A DNA stretch of 44,785 nucleotides from Allosalinactinospora lopnorensis (GCF_000981225.1 NZ_LAJC01000048.1:1-44785), one strand, 5' to 3'. Counted from the first letter of the stretch, positions 9,145-18,572 are shown. The notes: a model not told the origin generated them from the letters alone. Made by a program: numbers and translations.

Positions 9145-9175
9145 TTGACACTGCGACGCGCCCATCGGCGATACT
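9145..9175 (+). promoter_or_regulatory. Candidate promoter for the DUF3870/CoA-transferase operon
   Basis: A perfect -35 TTGACA (9145-9150) is followed after 19 bases by GATACT (9170-9175), an acceptable -10. It faces the downstream operon and would give a leader of about 105 bases before GTG 9288. The long spacer lowers confidence. Confidence 0.4.
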
Positions 9176-9287
9176 GAGGACGACTGCCCTCCCGCTGCGG
9201 GCGCCCGGCCCTTCCCCGGCCGCCCCATCAGGCGCGAGACTCCAGTACATCGGAGTTTTCCGCTGCCCGAACGGAGGGACGCACACC

Positions 9288-9656
9288 GTGCACGGACACG
9301 ACCGGATCCGGCACCTTCTCGGCAATCCCGACATCGTTCTCGTCTCGGGTTACGCCCGGCTGCCCGACGCCGTGGCGAGCCATTCGCAGTACGAGCGGCT
9401 CGGGGTGGTCCTCGCCGTGGACATGTCGGACGGCAGGATCGTCGCCGCCGACACGACGCTGCTCACCGAGCTCGGCAGGGATTTCTTCCGCGCCCTGGTC
9501 GAGGGCTCCTCCCTGGTCGACGACCTCACCGAGATCGTGCAGCGCGTCCAGACACGCTACGCCGGCCACTCCGGTGGTGCGCTCACCACCGCACTGCGCC
9601 GCTGCGTGGAGACCTACTACCAGCTCCGCGAGGCCCGCGACACACAGGAGGCGTAG
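9288..9656 (+). CDS. DUF3870 domain protein
   Basis: This is a 122-residue protein of a family with no known function. The family hallmark is VLVSGYARLP near the N-terminus, followed by GVVLAVDMSDGRIVAAD and a helical C-terminus (FFRALVEGSSL, ALRRCVETYYQLREA). The frame is open from 9093, but GTG 9288 has GGAGG at good spacing, and the longer N-terminus looks like untranslated sequence. The stop TAG overlaps the next gene's GTG by one base, so the two are translationally coupled. Placement at the head of a glutaryl-CoA operon suggests a role in acyl-CoA metabolism, but this is inference from context only. Confidence 0.8.
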   Translation: MHGHDRIRHLLGNPDIVLVSGYARLPDAVASHSQYERLGVVLAVDMSDGRIVAADTTLLTELGRDFFRALVEGSSLVDDLTEIVQRVQTRYAGHSGGALTTALRRCVETYYQLREARDTQEA

Positions 9657-10921
9657 TGGATCCGACGACCCCGAATCCCGACCAGCCGCAGCCCGACCCC
9701 GGCCGACCGCTCGCCGGAGTGACCGTGGCCGACCTGTCGCGGGTCCTCGCGGGCCCCTACGCGACGATGTTGCTCGCCGACATGGGGGCCGACGTCGTCA
9801 AGGTCGAGCACCCCGAGCACGGCGACGACACGCGCTCTTGGGGGCCGCCGTGGCAGGACGGCCAGTCCGCCTACTTCCTGTCCATCAACCGCGGTAAGCG
9901 CAGCCTGGCCGTCGACGTCAAGGCGCCCGAGGGGCGCGCCGCCGTCCAGGAGCTGTGCGCCGGGGCCGACGTCGTGATCCAGAACTTCCGCCCCGGCGTG
10001 ATCGAGCGGCTCGGGCTGGACTACGAGGCGGTCGCGGCGCGCAACCCGGCGGTGGTCTACTGCTCCATCACCGGCTTCGGCCCGGACCACCAGCCCGCGG
10101 GCCGCCCCGGTTTCGACGTCATCGTGCAGGCGGAGAGCGGCCTCATGCAGGCCACGGGGCCGCCCGACGGACCGCCGAGCAAGGTGGGGGTCGCCATCAG
10201 CGACGTGCTCACCGGTCTGAACGCCGCGGTGTCGATCCTGGGGGCGCTGATGCGCGCGCGGGCCACCGGGATAGGCGAGCACGTGGCCGTCTCGCTGGTC
10301 AACTCCGCGCTGTCCAGCCTGGCCACCCTGAGCCAGCAGGCGCTGATCACCGGGGAGGAACCGGCGCGCTACGGCAACGCCCACTCCTCGATCGTGCCCT
10401 ACCAGGCGTTCCCCACCGCCGACGCCGACATCGTGATCGCCGGCGGCAACGACTCGCTGTACCGGAAGCTCTGCGAGGTGCTGGACCGCCCCGACCTCGC
10501 CGCCGACCCGCGCTTCTCCAGCAACCCGGACCGTGTCGGCCACCGAGAGGAGCTCGTCGCCGAGCTCTCCGCGACACTGCGGACCCGCCCGGCCGCGGAG
10601 TGGCTGAAGCTGCTGATGGCGGCCGGCGTCCCGGTCGGCCAGGTGCGGGGAGTGCTGGACGCCATCCGCTCCGCGAACGCCGCCGGCGACGACGCCACCA
10701 TGACGGTCCGGCACCCGACCGCCGGCCCGCTCGAGCTCCTCCGCCCCGGTTTCCGGCTGGACCCGGCCGGCACGGAGGGCGGCGCTGCCCCGCACACCCC
10801 GCTGCCGCCCCCGCTGCTCGGGCAGCATTCGGTCCGCGTCCTCGCCGAGCTGGGCGTCCCCGGGGACCGGATCACGGACATGGTGGAGCGCGGTGTCGTG
10901 CACCAGAACGACACCGAATGA
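9656..10921 (+). CDS. Class III CoA-transferase (CaiB/BaiF family), probable glutarate CoA-transferase
   Basis: This 421-residue enzyme belongs to the CaiB/BaiF family, which moves CoA between carboxylic acids through an aspartyl-CoA anhydride. N-terminal family motifs are clear: LAGPYATMLLADMGADVVKVE, then SINRGKRSLAVDVK, NFRPGVIERLGLDY and YCSITGFG. The Asp in the GFDVIVQAESGLM region fits the catalytic position. It is coupled to the DUF3870 gene upstream and lies 34 bases before a glutaryl-CoA dehydrogenase gene. That matches SUGCT-type succinyl-CoA:glutarate CoA-transferase, which activates glutarate for the dehydrogenase. The family is certain; the substrate is inferred from the neighbour. 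Confidence 0.85.
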   Translation: MDPTTPNPDQPQPDPGRPLAGVTVADLSRVLAGPYATMLLADMGADVVKVEHPEHGDDTRSWGPPWQDGQSAYFLSINRGKRSLAVDVKAPEGRAAVQELCAGADVVIQNFRPGVIERLGLDYEAVAARNPAVVYCSITGFGPDHQPAGRPGFDVIVQAESGLMQATGPPDGPPSKVGVAISDVLTGLNAAVSILGALMRARATGIGEHVAVSLVNSALSSLATLSQQALITGEEPARYGNAHSSIVPYQAFPTADADIVIAGGNDSLYRKLCEVLDRPDLAADPRFSSNPDRVGHREELVAELSATLRTRPAAEWLKLLMAAGVPVGQVRGVLDAIRSANAAGDDATMTVRHPTAGPLELLRPGFRLDPAGTEGGAAPHTPLPPPLLGQHSVRVLAELGVPGDRITDMVERGVVHQNDTE

Positions 10922-10955
10922 CCAGGAACGACGAGGACGAGTAGGAGACTCCCCA

Positions 10956-12146
10956 ATGAGTGACCCGCGAAAGGCCGCGGCCCCCGATCCGGACGACTTC
11001 CTGGACGTGGACGGCTCGCTGTCCGCGGAGGAACGCGACATCCGCGACACCGTCCGCGGTTTCGCGGCACGGGAACTGCTGCCCGACGTCGCCGACTGGT
11101 TCGATGCGGGCACCATCCCCGAGCCCCGCGCGCTGGCCAAGTCCTTCGGCGACCTCGGCGTGTTCGGTATGCACCTCGACGGGTACGGATGCGCGGGCGC
11201 GAGCGCCGTCGCCTACGGGCTGGCCTGCCGCGAACTGGAGGCGGTGGACTCCGGGCTGCGCAGCTTCGTGTCGGTGCAGGGCTCACTGGCGATGACCGCG
11301 ATCCACAAGTTCGGCTCCGAGGAGCAGAAGAACGCCTGGCTGCCCCGGATGGCCGCGGGCGAGCTGATCGGCTGCTTCGGGCTGACCGAACCCGACTCCG
11401 GTAGCGACCCCGGCTCCATGCGCACGCGCGCCCGCCGCGACGGTTCCGACTGGGTGCTCGACGGGACCAAGATGTGGATCACCAACGGGTCCATCGCCGA
11501 CGTCGCCGTCGTCTGGGCGACGACCGAGGAGGGCATCCGCGGCTTCGTGGTGCCGACGGACGCTCCCGGGTTCTCCGCCAACACGGTCCACGGGAAGCTC
11601 TCGCTGCGGGCGTCGGTGACGTCGGAGCTCGTGCTGGACGGGGTGCGGTTACCGGCCGACGCCCTGCTTCCGGGGTCGAGCGGGCTCGGCTCGCCGCTGT
11701 CCTGCCTCAACGAGGCCCGCTACGGGATCGTGTGGGGCGCGGTCGGCGCGGCCCGCGCCTGCTACCGGGCCGCGCTGGACTACGCCGCCACGCGGGAGCA
11801 GTTCGGCCGGCCCATCGCCGGTTTCCAGCTCACTCAACGTAAGCTCGCCGATATGGTCGTCGACGTCAACCAAGCCGCGCTCACCGCCCTGCAGCTCGGC
11901 CGGCTCAAGGACGCGGGCCGCTGCCACCACACCCAGGTGAGTTTCGGCAAGTTCGCCTGCGTCGCCGCCGCCCAGCGGGTGGCGCGCGAGGCGCGCTCGA
12001 TACACGGCGCCAACGGCATCACGCTCGAGTACCCGGTCCTGCGGCACATGCTGAACCTCGAGACCGTCGCCACGTACGAGGGCACCGAGGAGATTCACGC
12101 GCTGAGCCTTGGCCATGCGGTGACCGGTATCTCGGCGTTCCGGTGA
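10956..12146 (+). CDS. Glutaryl-CoA dehydrogenase-like acyl-CoA dehydrogenase
   Basis: This FAD enzyme oxidatively decarboxylates glutaryl-CoA to crotonyl-CoA in lysine, tryptophan and glutarate breakdown. The 396-residue protein matches the glutaryl-CoA dehydrogenase subfamily closely: SVQGSLAM, GCFGLTEPDSGSDPGSMRT, GTKMWITNG, KLSLRASVTSELVLDGV, CLNEARYGIVWG and GNGITLEYP-like text near the end. The catalytic base is E375 in ATYEGTEEIHAL, the position used by this subfamily. ATG 10956 follows GTAGGAG at good spacing; an upstream in-frame start at 10893 lies inside the CoA-transferase gene. It ends the operon DUF3870, CoA-transferase, dehydrogenase. Confidence 0.92.
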   Translation: MSDPRKAAAPDPDDFLDVDGSLSAEERDIRDTVRGFAARELLPDVADWFDAGTIPEPRALAKSFGDLGVFGMHLDGYGCAGASAVAYGLACRELEAVDSGLRSFVSVQGSLAMTAIHKFGSEEQKNAWLPRMAAGELIGCFGLTEPDSGSDPGSMRTRARRDGSDWVLDGTKMWITNGSIADVAVVWATTEEGIRGFVVPTDAPGFSANTVHGKLSLRASVTSELVLDGVRLPADALLPGSSGLGSPLSCLNEARYGIVWGAVGAARACYRAALDYAATREQFGRPIAGFQLTQRKLADMVVDVNQAALTALQLGRLKDAGRCHHTQVSFGKFACVAAAQRVAREARSIHGANGITLEYPVLRHMLNLETVATYEGTEEIHALSLGHAVTGISAFR

Positions 12147-12215
12147 CCTCGGCGGTCGCGGGAGCCCCGGCGCACCCAGCAGAATAGGGTGAACAGACCG
12201 TAGGGAGAGATGTCG

Positions 12216-12680
12216 ATGGGGAACGACACGCAGCGCTTCCGGATGACGAAGCTCCGCCGCACCGCGAACGCGGTGATCGGAGGGTTCATCAAGTACGGGC
12301 TCGGGCCGTCCGACATGCGGCTCCTCACCACGCGCGGTAACAGGTCGGGGTTCCTGCGCACCACCCCGGTGAGCATCGTGGAGAACGAGCGGGGCAGGTT
12401 CCTCGTCGCCCCCTACGGCGAGGTCGGCTGGGTGCACAACATCCGCAAGGACGGCTTCGCGACCCTGCGGCACGGCGGCTGGATCGAGATGATCAGCGTG
12501 CATGAGGCCACCCCGGAACAGGCCGCGCCCGTCCTGCGGGACTACCTGCAGCACCCGCGCGCCGCTGTCGTGGGCCCCTACTTCGAGACGCCGTTGGACG
12601 CGCCCCCCGAGCGCTTCGCCGGCGAAGCCCACAGGCACCCGGTCTTCGAGATCGTCCGCAGCACCACGATCCGCCTCTGA
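12216..12680 (+). CDS. Deazaflavin (F420)-dependent nitroreductase family protein
   Basis: This is a small split-barrel protein of the Ddn/nitroreductase family that uses reduced F420 to reduce quinones or nitro compounds. The family pattern is visible: KYGLGPSDMRLLTTRGNRSGFLRTTPVSIVE, followed by the GWVHNIRKDGFATLRHGG cofactor-binding segment and a C-terminal HPVFEI. The ATG at 12210 has its ribosome site (GGGAG) almost touching, while ATG 12216 has eight bases of spacing, so I start there (154 residues). It is a single gene 63 bases after the dehydrogenase and is followed by a very strong hairpin. Confidence 0.85.
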   Translation: MGNDTQRFRMTKLRRTANAVIGGFIKYGLGPSDMRLLTTRGNRSGFLRTTPVSIVENERGRFLVAPYGEVGWVHNIRKDGFATLRHGGWIEMISVHEATPEQAAPVLRDYLQHPRAAVVGPYFETPLDAPPERFAGEAHRHPVFEIVRSTTIRL

Positions 12681-12693
12681 GCAGGAAAAACCA

Positions 12694-12758
12694 CCGGCGA
12701 TCTTGAGGTTTGGGTTCCTTCCCGGCGCCGGGAAGAACCCAAACCTCAAGATCGCCGG
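12694..12758. terminator. 65-base near-perfect palindrome between convergent genes
   Basis: A 23-bp perfect arm (CCGGCGATCTTGAGG... at 12694-12716) pairs with its complement at 12736-12758. The centre TTCCCGGC/GCCGGGAA is itself palindromic with no loop, and one extra C makes a bulge. It follows the nitroreductase stop by 13 bases and faces the DUF397 gene, so it should terminate transcription from both sides. The length and lack of a loop are beyond an ordinary terminator, and it may also be a dispersed genomic repeat. Confidence 0.7.
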
Positions 12759-12843
12759 AATTCCCCTTATACGTGACGCCCGTGCGCGTTTGGTCGGCAG
12801 GAGGCCGCGGCGTCGGCTCGACGGTCGCGATCGCTCCCTCGCG

Positions 12844-13095
12844 TCAGTCCGAGTGGAAGTCGAACTCACCGGAGCGCACACCGGCGGTGAACGCCTCCCA
12901 CTCCTGGCGGGTGTAGACGATCACCGCACCGCCAGGATGGTGACTGTGCCGCACCGCCACCCGGCCGGAACCGTCGTTGAGGGGGCCCGCTTCGACGCAG
13001 CTGCCGCCGCCATTTGTGCTGAACGTGCTGATGTGCCACGCGACGCCTGACAGCTCCCGTGGAGTCACCTGTTGGGACGTCGATTCGGTGGTCAC
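12844..13095 (-). CDS. DUF397 domain protein
   Basis: This 83-residue actinobacterial family protein usually follows an XRE regulator, as it does here. The conserved core is visible: WHISTFSTNGGGSCVEAG, VAVRHSHHPGG and YTRQEWEAFTAGVRSGEFD. GTG 13095 has AAGGAG at good spacing and lies two bases after the regulator's stop, so translation is coupled. A longer frame to 13167 only reads through the regulator. The pair resembles the BldB/WhiJ-type developmental modules of Streptomyces, or a toxin-antitoxin-like unit; the function here is not known. Confidence 0.88.
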   Translation of the reverse strand: MTTESTSQQVTPRELSGVAWHISTFSTNGGGSCVEAGPLNDGSGRVAVRHSHHPGGAVIVYTRQEWEAFTAGVRSGEFDFHSD

Positions 13096-13097
13096 GG

Positions 13098-13955
13098 TTA
13101 CTCCTTGATGAGCGCCGATATGAATTCGGCGGATGCTTCTCCATCCAGGGATATCTTCCGCAACCAATCGTATCTTTTCAGGATTGGCGCGGTATCGGGC
13201 GGTTCGATGTACAAGGCCCCCTTCAATGTCTCGACGTAGGCGACCTCCGGGTACGGCTCTTCCATTCCGAAGACATTGAACGAGCCCATCGGGCTCGCGT
13301 GCGCGCCGGCTGAGAACGGCAGGACGCGAAGCTCGACACAGGGGCGCTCCGCAGCCGCGAGCAGGTGACGAAGTTGGGCGGCCATGACCCGGCTGGCACC
13401 GACCTGGCGCCTGAGCACCGCCTCATCGAGCACCGAAGTGATCCGCGGCGGGTCGGTGCGATCGAGCAACGACTGCCGTTTCATGCGGAGTTCGATCCAG
13501 CGGTCAATTTGCCCTTTCGTTGCCGACGGGTCGTCGGCCAGCATCACCGCACGCGCGTATGGCTCGGTCTGGAGCAGGCCGGGGAGGACAGTGTTGTCGA
13601 AGAGGCGGTGTTCGACGGCTTGCTCCTCAAGCCAGACGAAGTCCACGAACGCGTCAGTGACGTCTCCGGCGAACCCGTCCCACCAGCCGGTCTGCCATAC
13701 GCTTTCGCTCAGCTTCAGCAGGCCGCGCCGCTCCCCCTCGTCGTTGACGCCGTACAGGTCGAGCAGGGCGAGGACATCCGGGCGGCGGATCGGGTAATGC
13801 CCCGTCTCGAACCGGCTGATGGTGCCGTTCGTCCGCTGCATGAACTCGGCGACGTACTCAAGGGTGAACCCGTTGCCCTCCCGCAGCTCGCGGAGGCGCT
13901 TGCCGAGCCAGCGCCCGCATAGTGTCACCCGCTTGGGCCGGCTGGCCGGCGGCAT
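13098..13955 (-). CDS. XRE-family regulator with DUF5753 (Scr1/WhiJ-like)
   Basis: This is a 285-residue DNA-binding protein. The helix-turn-helix spans about residues 17-70 (GKRLRELREGNGFTLEYVAEF... GTISRFETGHYPIRRPDVLALLDLYGV). The DUF5753 effector domain follows, with YARAVMLADDP, ELRMKRQSLL, DEAVLRRQVG and VLPFSAGAHASPMGSFNVF. The ATG at 13955 is preceded by GAGGAGG. It forms a tight pair with the DUF397 gene. Members regulate development or act as antitoxin-like proteins in Streptomyces. Base composition is slightly lower in GC than the neighbouring core genes, as often seen for these paralogous pairs. Confidence 0.9.
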   Translation of the reverse strand: MPPASRPKRVTLCGRWLGKRLRELREGNGFTLEYVAEFMQRTNGTISRFETGHYPIRRPDVLALLDLYGVNDEGERRGLLKLSESVWQTGWWDGFAGDVTDAFVDFVWLEEQAVEHRLFDNTVLPGLLQTEPYARAVMLADDPSATKGQIDRWIELRMKRQSLLDRTDPPRITSVLDEAVLRRQVGASRVMAAQLRHLLAAAERPCVELRVLPFSAGAHASPMGSFNVFGMEEPYPEVAYVETLKGALYIEPPDTAPILKRYDWLRKISLDGEASAEFISALIKE

Positions 13956-13975
13956 GTGGCCTCCTCGAAGGTTAT

Positions 13976-14016
13976 CCAGATTCTGATTAGACAGAGTTGT
14001 GCTATCGGATTCTGGG
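13976..14016 (-). promoter_or_regulatory. Candidate operator upstream of the XRE/DUF397 pair
   Basis: On the minus strand CAGAATC occurs twice, about 24 bases apart, upstream of the regulator. One copy lies within CAGAATCTG, an odd-length palindrome. The spot fits autoregulation by the XRE protein, but no known consensus is matched. Confidence 0.25.
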
Positions 14017-14166
14017 TGGCAGCATAGCAGAAGGTGAGATGGCCATCACGGAAAATTCCGGCATTGCGACCGGTTCGGTACGGCTGTCGCGCCCGGTAAA
14101 CGCAGGCGGCCCGGACGGGGGCCTAGCAACCACTACCGTCCGGGCCTGGAACCGAGAGGGTCCCCT

Positions 14167-14418
14167 ATGGAAGACTGCACACCCGGCTCAACCTCTGTCT
14201 ACCACGGCGGCGCCTCCCCCGGCGCCGCCCGTCCACTGCGGGCGTTCTTCGTCGACGTCTACGACGAGGACACCGACAGCCTGGAGCACGCCTACTACGG
14301 CGTCGCGCGGGAGGACGGCGACGGGCTGGCCCGCACCATGACCGGCACCGGTATCCACACCCTCCACGACGTCGAGTCCTTCGCCGAGCGCATCGGCGGC
14401 GAGATCGTCTGGGTCTAA
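14167..14418 (+). CDS. Small hypothetical acidic protein (83 aa)
   Basis: I do not recognise this gene. It encodes 83 residues with an upstream GAGAGGG ribosome site, strong third-position GC bias and its own terminator 17 bases downstream, so it is probably real. The core reads RPLRAFFVDVYDEDTDSLEHAYYGVARED and then TGTGIHTLHDVESFAERIGGEIVWV. There is no signal peptide or membrane segment. It stands alone between the XRE regulator (divergent) and metK (convergent). Confidence 0.62.
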   Translation: MEDCTPGSTSVYHGGASPGAARPLRAFFVDVYDEDTDSLEHAYYGVAREDGDGLARTMTGTGIHTLHDVESFAERIGGEIVWV

Positions 14419-14435
14419 AAGACCGGGCCGGAACG

Positions 14436-14476
14436 CACGTGTGGCCGCGCCCCGGAGCAGGGCGCGGCCACACGTG
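14436..14476 (+). terminator. Strong terminator after the small orphan gene
   Basis: A perfect 17-bp stem (CACGTGTGGCCGCGCCC at 14436-14452 with its complement at 14460-14476) closes a seven-base loop. It lies 17 bases past the stop at 14418, and no T-run follows. Confidence 0.75.
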
Positions 14477-14511
14477 GTGTTGACGGGAGGTTGGGGCGAT
14501 CTTGACGTCAG

Positions 14512-14539
14512 CGGGGTCTCGTCCGCGATCGTGACCCCG
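14512..14539 (-). terminator. Possible metK terminator
   Basis: CGGGGTC and GACCCCG form a 7-bp stem with a 14-base loop, about 30 bases past the metK stop. It is weaker than the neighbouring hairpin at 14436-14476, which could serve both genes. Confidence 0.35.
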
Positions 14540-14568
14540 TTATCGCCGAGATCGGCACCCGAGGGCGA

Positions 14569-15762
<1,194 letters not shown>

Positions 15763-16121
15763 GTTGAGTGACTCCTTGCAGCGGCTGCTGGCTGACAGTT
15801 GTCGGCTCGGCTCGGCATCCGCCGGAAGTGTGGGGTCACCACCGGCGAATACCAACCGACGCGGTTGGTTTCTCGGTCTACTGTAGTGGGACGTCATCTC
15901 GGACATCAGGGGCAGGGGGTGGGTAGTGCCGTTCGGGGCCACCCCACCGGCGATCATCCCGGCGCCCTGAGAGGACAGATTCCCTCCTCAGACGCCCGTA
16001 ACGGTTGTGTGGCGTACGTCACAGCAGAAAATCCGAAGCCCGCCGGATCACCGCGTTGCGCTGGGACTTTCCGTAGCGCAGAGCGAAACGGATCGCCCTG
16101 CACGCAACAGTCGCAGGCCGC
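15763..16121 (-). promoter_or_regulatory. metK leader and intergenic region
   Basis: This stretch of 359 bases has no gene. An 8-bp hairpin with a three-base loop (ACCAACCG/CGGTTGGT, 15851-15869) lies in the leader about 90 bases before the metK start. I looked for SAM-sensing riboswitch cores and found none that fit. The gap from coaBC suggests metK has its own promoter here. Confidence 0.35.
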
Positions 16122-17351
16122 TCAGCCGAGCGCGAGACGCTCCCCGACGAGGTCCCACACCCGGTCAGCGAGATCCTCCTTCGGGCCGTGCGGGATCTCC
16201 ACGGCCGAGCCGTCGGCACCGAGCGCGACCGCCTGGTTGTCCTCGGTGCCGAACGCGCGCCCTTCGCCGACCTGGTTCACGACGAGGAGGTCGCACGCCT
16301 TGCGGGCGAGCTTGGCCCGCCCGTTTTCCAGTACGCGGTCGGTCTCGGCCGCGAATCCCACGATCACCTGCTCGCCCAGGCTGTCGCGTGCGCGCTCGTG
16401 CGTGAGTTCGGCGAGGATGTCGGGGTTCTCCGCCAGTTCGATGGGCGCGGGCAGGTCCCCGTCCTTCTTGATCTTGCTTCCGGTGCTGGTGGCAGGCCGG
16501 AAGTCGGCGACCGCCGCCGCCATGACGACCACGTCGGCCTTGGCGCGTTCAGCCAGCACGGCCTCGCGCATCTCGCGCGCGGAGCCGACCCGGCGCACCT
16601 CCACTCCGGCGGGATCGGGCAGGGACACGTTCGCCGAGACGAGCACCACCTCGGCCCCGCGGGCGGCCGCGGTCGCCGCCAGCGCGTAGCCCTGCCGGCC
16701 CGAGGACCGGTTGCCGATATAGCGGACCGGGTCGATGGCCTCGCGGGTGCCTCCGGCGGTCACCAGCACGCGGCGCCCCGCCAGGTCGGCTCCGCCGTCA
16801 CCGCGCCGGAGCACCCGCCGCGCGACCGCGAACAGCTCCTCGGGATCGGGAAGCCGGCCCCGCCCGGTGTCGGCGCCGGTCAGCCGCCCGACCGCGGGCT
16901 CCAGCACGATCGCGCCGCGCGCCCGCAGCGTCTCGACGCTGGCCCGGGTCGCCGGGTGCTCCCACATCTCGGTGTGCATCGCGGGGGCGAACACCACTGG
17001 GCACCGCGCGGTGAGCAGCGTATTGGTGAGAAGATCGTCGGCCAGCCCGTGGGCGGCCTTGGCCAGTAGGTCGGCGGTCGCCGGCGCCACGAACACCAGG
17101 TCGGCGCCCTGGCCGATGCGCACGTGCGGGACCTCGTGCACCGCGTCCCACACGCCGGTGGCCACCGGCCGCCCGGACAGCGCCGCCCACGTAGGCTCGC
17201 CCACGAAGCGCAGTGCGTCGGCGGTCGGGACGACCCGGACACGGTGCCCGGACTCGGTGAAGTGGCGCAGCAGCTCGCAGGCCTTGTACGCGGCGATTCC
17301 CGCGCTCACCCCGAGGACGACTTCAGGTGCGTCTTCTCTGTTCACAGCCAC
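16122..17351 (-). CDS. coaBC: Bifunctional phosphopantothenoylcysteine decarboxylase/synthase
   Basis: CoaBC carries out two coenzyme A steps: CTP-dependent joining of cysteine to 4'-phosphopantothenate, then decarboxylation. The 409-residue protein has the flavin-binding CoaC half (about 1-190; LGVSAGIAAYKACELLR, HVRIGQGADLVFVAPATADLLAK, APAMHTEMWEHPAT) and the CoaB half (about 195-409; VLVTAGGTREAIDPVRYIGN, MAAAVADFRP, KIKK). PAMHTEMW replaces the PAMN seen in E. coli, which I believe is normal for actinobacteria. GTG 17351 is the start. It lies downstream of rpoZ. Confidence 0.95.
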   Translation of the reverse strand: MAVNREDAPEVVLGVSAGIAAYKACELLRHFTESGHRVRVVPTADALRFVGEPTWAALSGRPVATGVWDAVHEVPHVRIGQGADLVFVAPATADLLAKAAHGLADDLLTNTLLTARCPVVFAPAMHTEMWEHPATRASVETLRARGAIVLEPAVGRLTGADTGRGRLPDPEELFAVARRVLRRGDGGADLAGRRVLVTAGGTREAIDPVRYIGNRSSGRQGYALAATAAARGAEVVLVSANVSLPDPAGVEVRRVGSAREMREAVLAERAKADVVVMAAAVADFRPATSTGSKIKKDGDLPAPIELAENPDILAELTHERARDSLGEQVIVGFAAETDRVLENGRAKLARKACDLLVVNQVGEGRAFGTEDNQAVALGADGSAVEIPHGPKEDLADRVWDLVGERLALG

Positions 17352-17449
17352 GGAAGTCCATCCTCGCGCCCGCGGGGTCTACTGAACGGTACCTGCATGG
17401 GTGCACTTCATATTTTCCACCGACGGCCCGGAAGAGCCCTGAGCGCCCC

Positions 17450-17716
17450 TCAGGAGCCCTCGTAGGGCTCGGCCGTCAGCAGCCCGGCCTTGATCTCGCG
17501 CAGCGCGATGGACAGCGCCTTCTCCTGGACCTGGGTCTCGACCAGCGGCCCGACGTACTCGAGCAGCCCCTCGCCCAGCTGGGCGTAGTAGGCGTTGATC
17601 TGCCTGGCGCGCTTGGACGACATGGTGACCAGGCTGTACTTGCTGTCGACGCACTCAAGGAGGTCGTCGATCGGCGGGTTGGTGATGCCTTCGGCGACGG
17701 GCTCGGTGCCTGCCAC
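17450..17716 (-). CDS. rpoZ: RNA polymerase omega subunit
   Basis: Omega helps RNA polymerase assembly by holding the beta' subunit. The 88-residue protein has the family core [28 protein letters not shown] and the actinobacterial tail [14 protein letters not shown]. The GTG start at 17716 fits. It sits between gmk and coaBC in the conserved order. Confidence 0.95.
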   Translation of the reverse strand: MAGTEPVAEGITNPPIDDLLECVDSKYSLVTMSSKRARQINAYYAQLGEGLLEYVGPLVETQVQEKALSIALREIKAGLLTAEPYEGS

Positions 17717-17789
17717 GTTGCGTACCCCTAGACGGTCGTGGCCCCGGAGCGGGACCGTGGAAATCTCTGGAAAACTGGCCGTGCCAGTA

Positions 17790-18380
17790 TCACACCTGCG
17801 GTGCCAGGATCAACGCTAGCAGCTCATCACAGACATCACGCACGGAAGTGTTGGTGAGGGCGGCGTCGAACTCCTTCTCGGCGGCGAGCTCGACACGGGC
17901 GGTGTCCAGCCGACGCTGGACCACCTCCGGTTCCTCCGTTCCGCGCCCGGTGAGCCTGTGCACCAGTTCCTCCCAGGAGGGAGGGGCCAGGAACACGTGG
18001 AACGACCCCGGCATGCTCGCCCGCACCTGCCGGGCGCCCTGCAGATCGATCTCCAGGAGCACCGGCGTCCCCGCCCGCAGGCGCTCCTCGACCGGGCGCC
18101 GCGGAGTCCCGTAGCGGTTGCCCGCGAACGCGGCCCACTCCAGGAGCTCCCCCTCGGCGATCATCCGGTCGAACTCGGCGTCGTCGGCGAAGTGGTACTC
18201 GACACCGTTGGTCTCGCCGGGCCGGGGGGGACGCGTGGTCACCGAGACCGACAGCCACACCTCGGGGTGGCACCGCCGAAGCTCTTTGACCACCGTACTC
18301 TTGCCCACGCCGGAGGGCCCGGACAGCACGGTGAGCCGTGTGGGGCGCGGGTGGGCGTCACTTCCGGGCGCAACTGGCAC
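17790..18380 (-). CDS. gmk: Guanylate kinase
   Basis: Gmk phosphorylates GMP to GDP. The 196-residue protein has the P-loop [13 protein letters not shown] near residue 20, the GMP-binding [13 protein letters not shown] and GVEYHF segments, the [13 protein letters not shown] strand and the lid region ([16 protein letters not shown]). GTG 18380 is the start and the N-terminus is short and unstructured. Upstream a long hairpin separates it from mihF. Confidence 0.96.
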   Translation of the reverse strand: MPVAPGSDAHPRPTRLTVLSGPSGVGKSTVVKELRRCHPEVWLSVSVTTRPPRPGETNGVEYHFADDAEFDRMIAEGELLEWAAFAGNRYGTPRRPVEERLRAGTPVLLEIDLQGARQVRASMPGSFHVFLAPPSWEELVHRLTGRGTEEPEVVQRRLDTARVELAAEKEFDAALTNTSVRDVCDELLALILAPQV

Positions 18381-18503
18381 TGACGATCAGACTCTCGACG
18401 AACCCCGCGGACGCGGGTGGGCGGACGCTCCCGGATTCCAGGACGGGCGGTGCGACAGAGACTCCGCCACGTGTAAGCACCGGGATTGGTCTTTTATACC
18501 ACT

Positions 18504-18572
18504 GTGCCGCGGTGCGACCGCCGGGTTCGCCCCCAGGTGGGGGCGAACCCGGCCGGCGCCGCACCGCGGCAC
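18504..18572 (-). terminator. Two-tier hairpin between mihF and gmk
   Basis: An inner 15-bp stem (18520-18534 with 18539-18553, four-base loop AGGT) is enclosed by an outer 13-bp stem, GTGCCGCGGTGCG at 18504-18516 with its complement at 18560-18572. It probably ends mihF transcription, or attenuates read-through into gmk. No T-tract follows on the minus strand. Confidence 0.6.

Noticed and set aside
15763-16121. SAM riboswitch before metK
   Set aside because: I looked for SAM-I and SAM-IV core sequences and found only a short hairpin.
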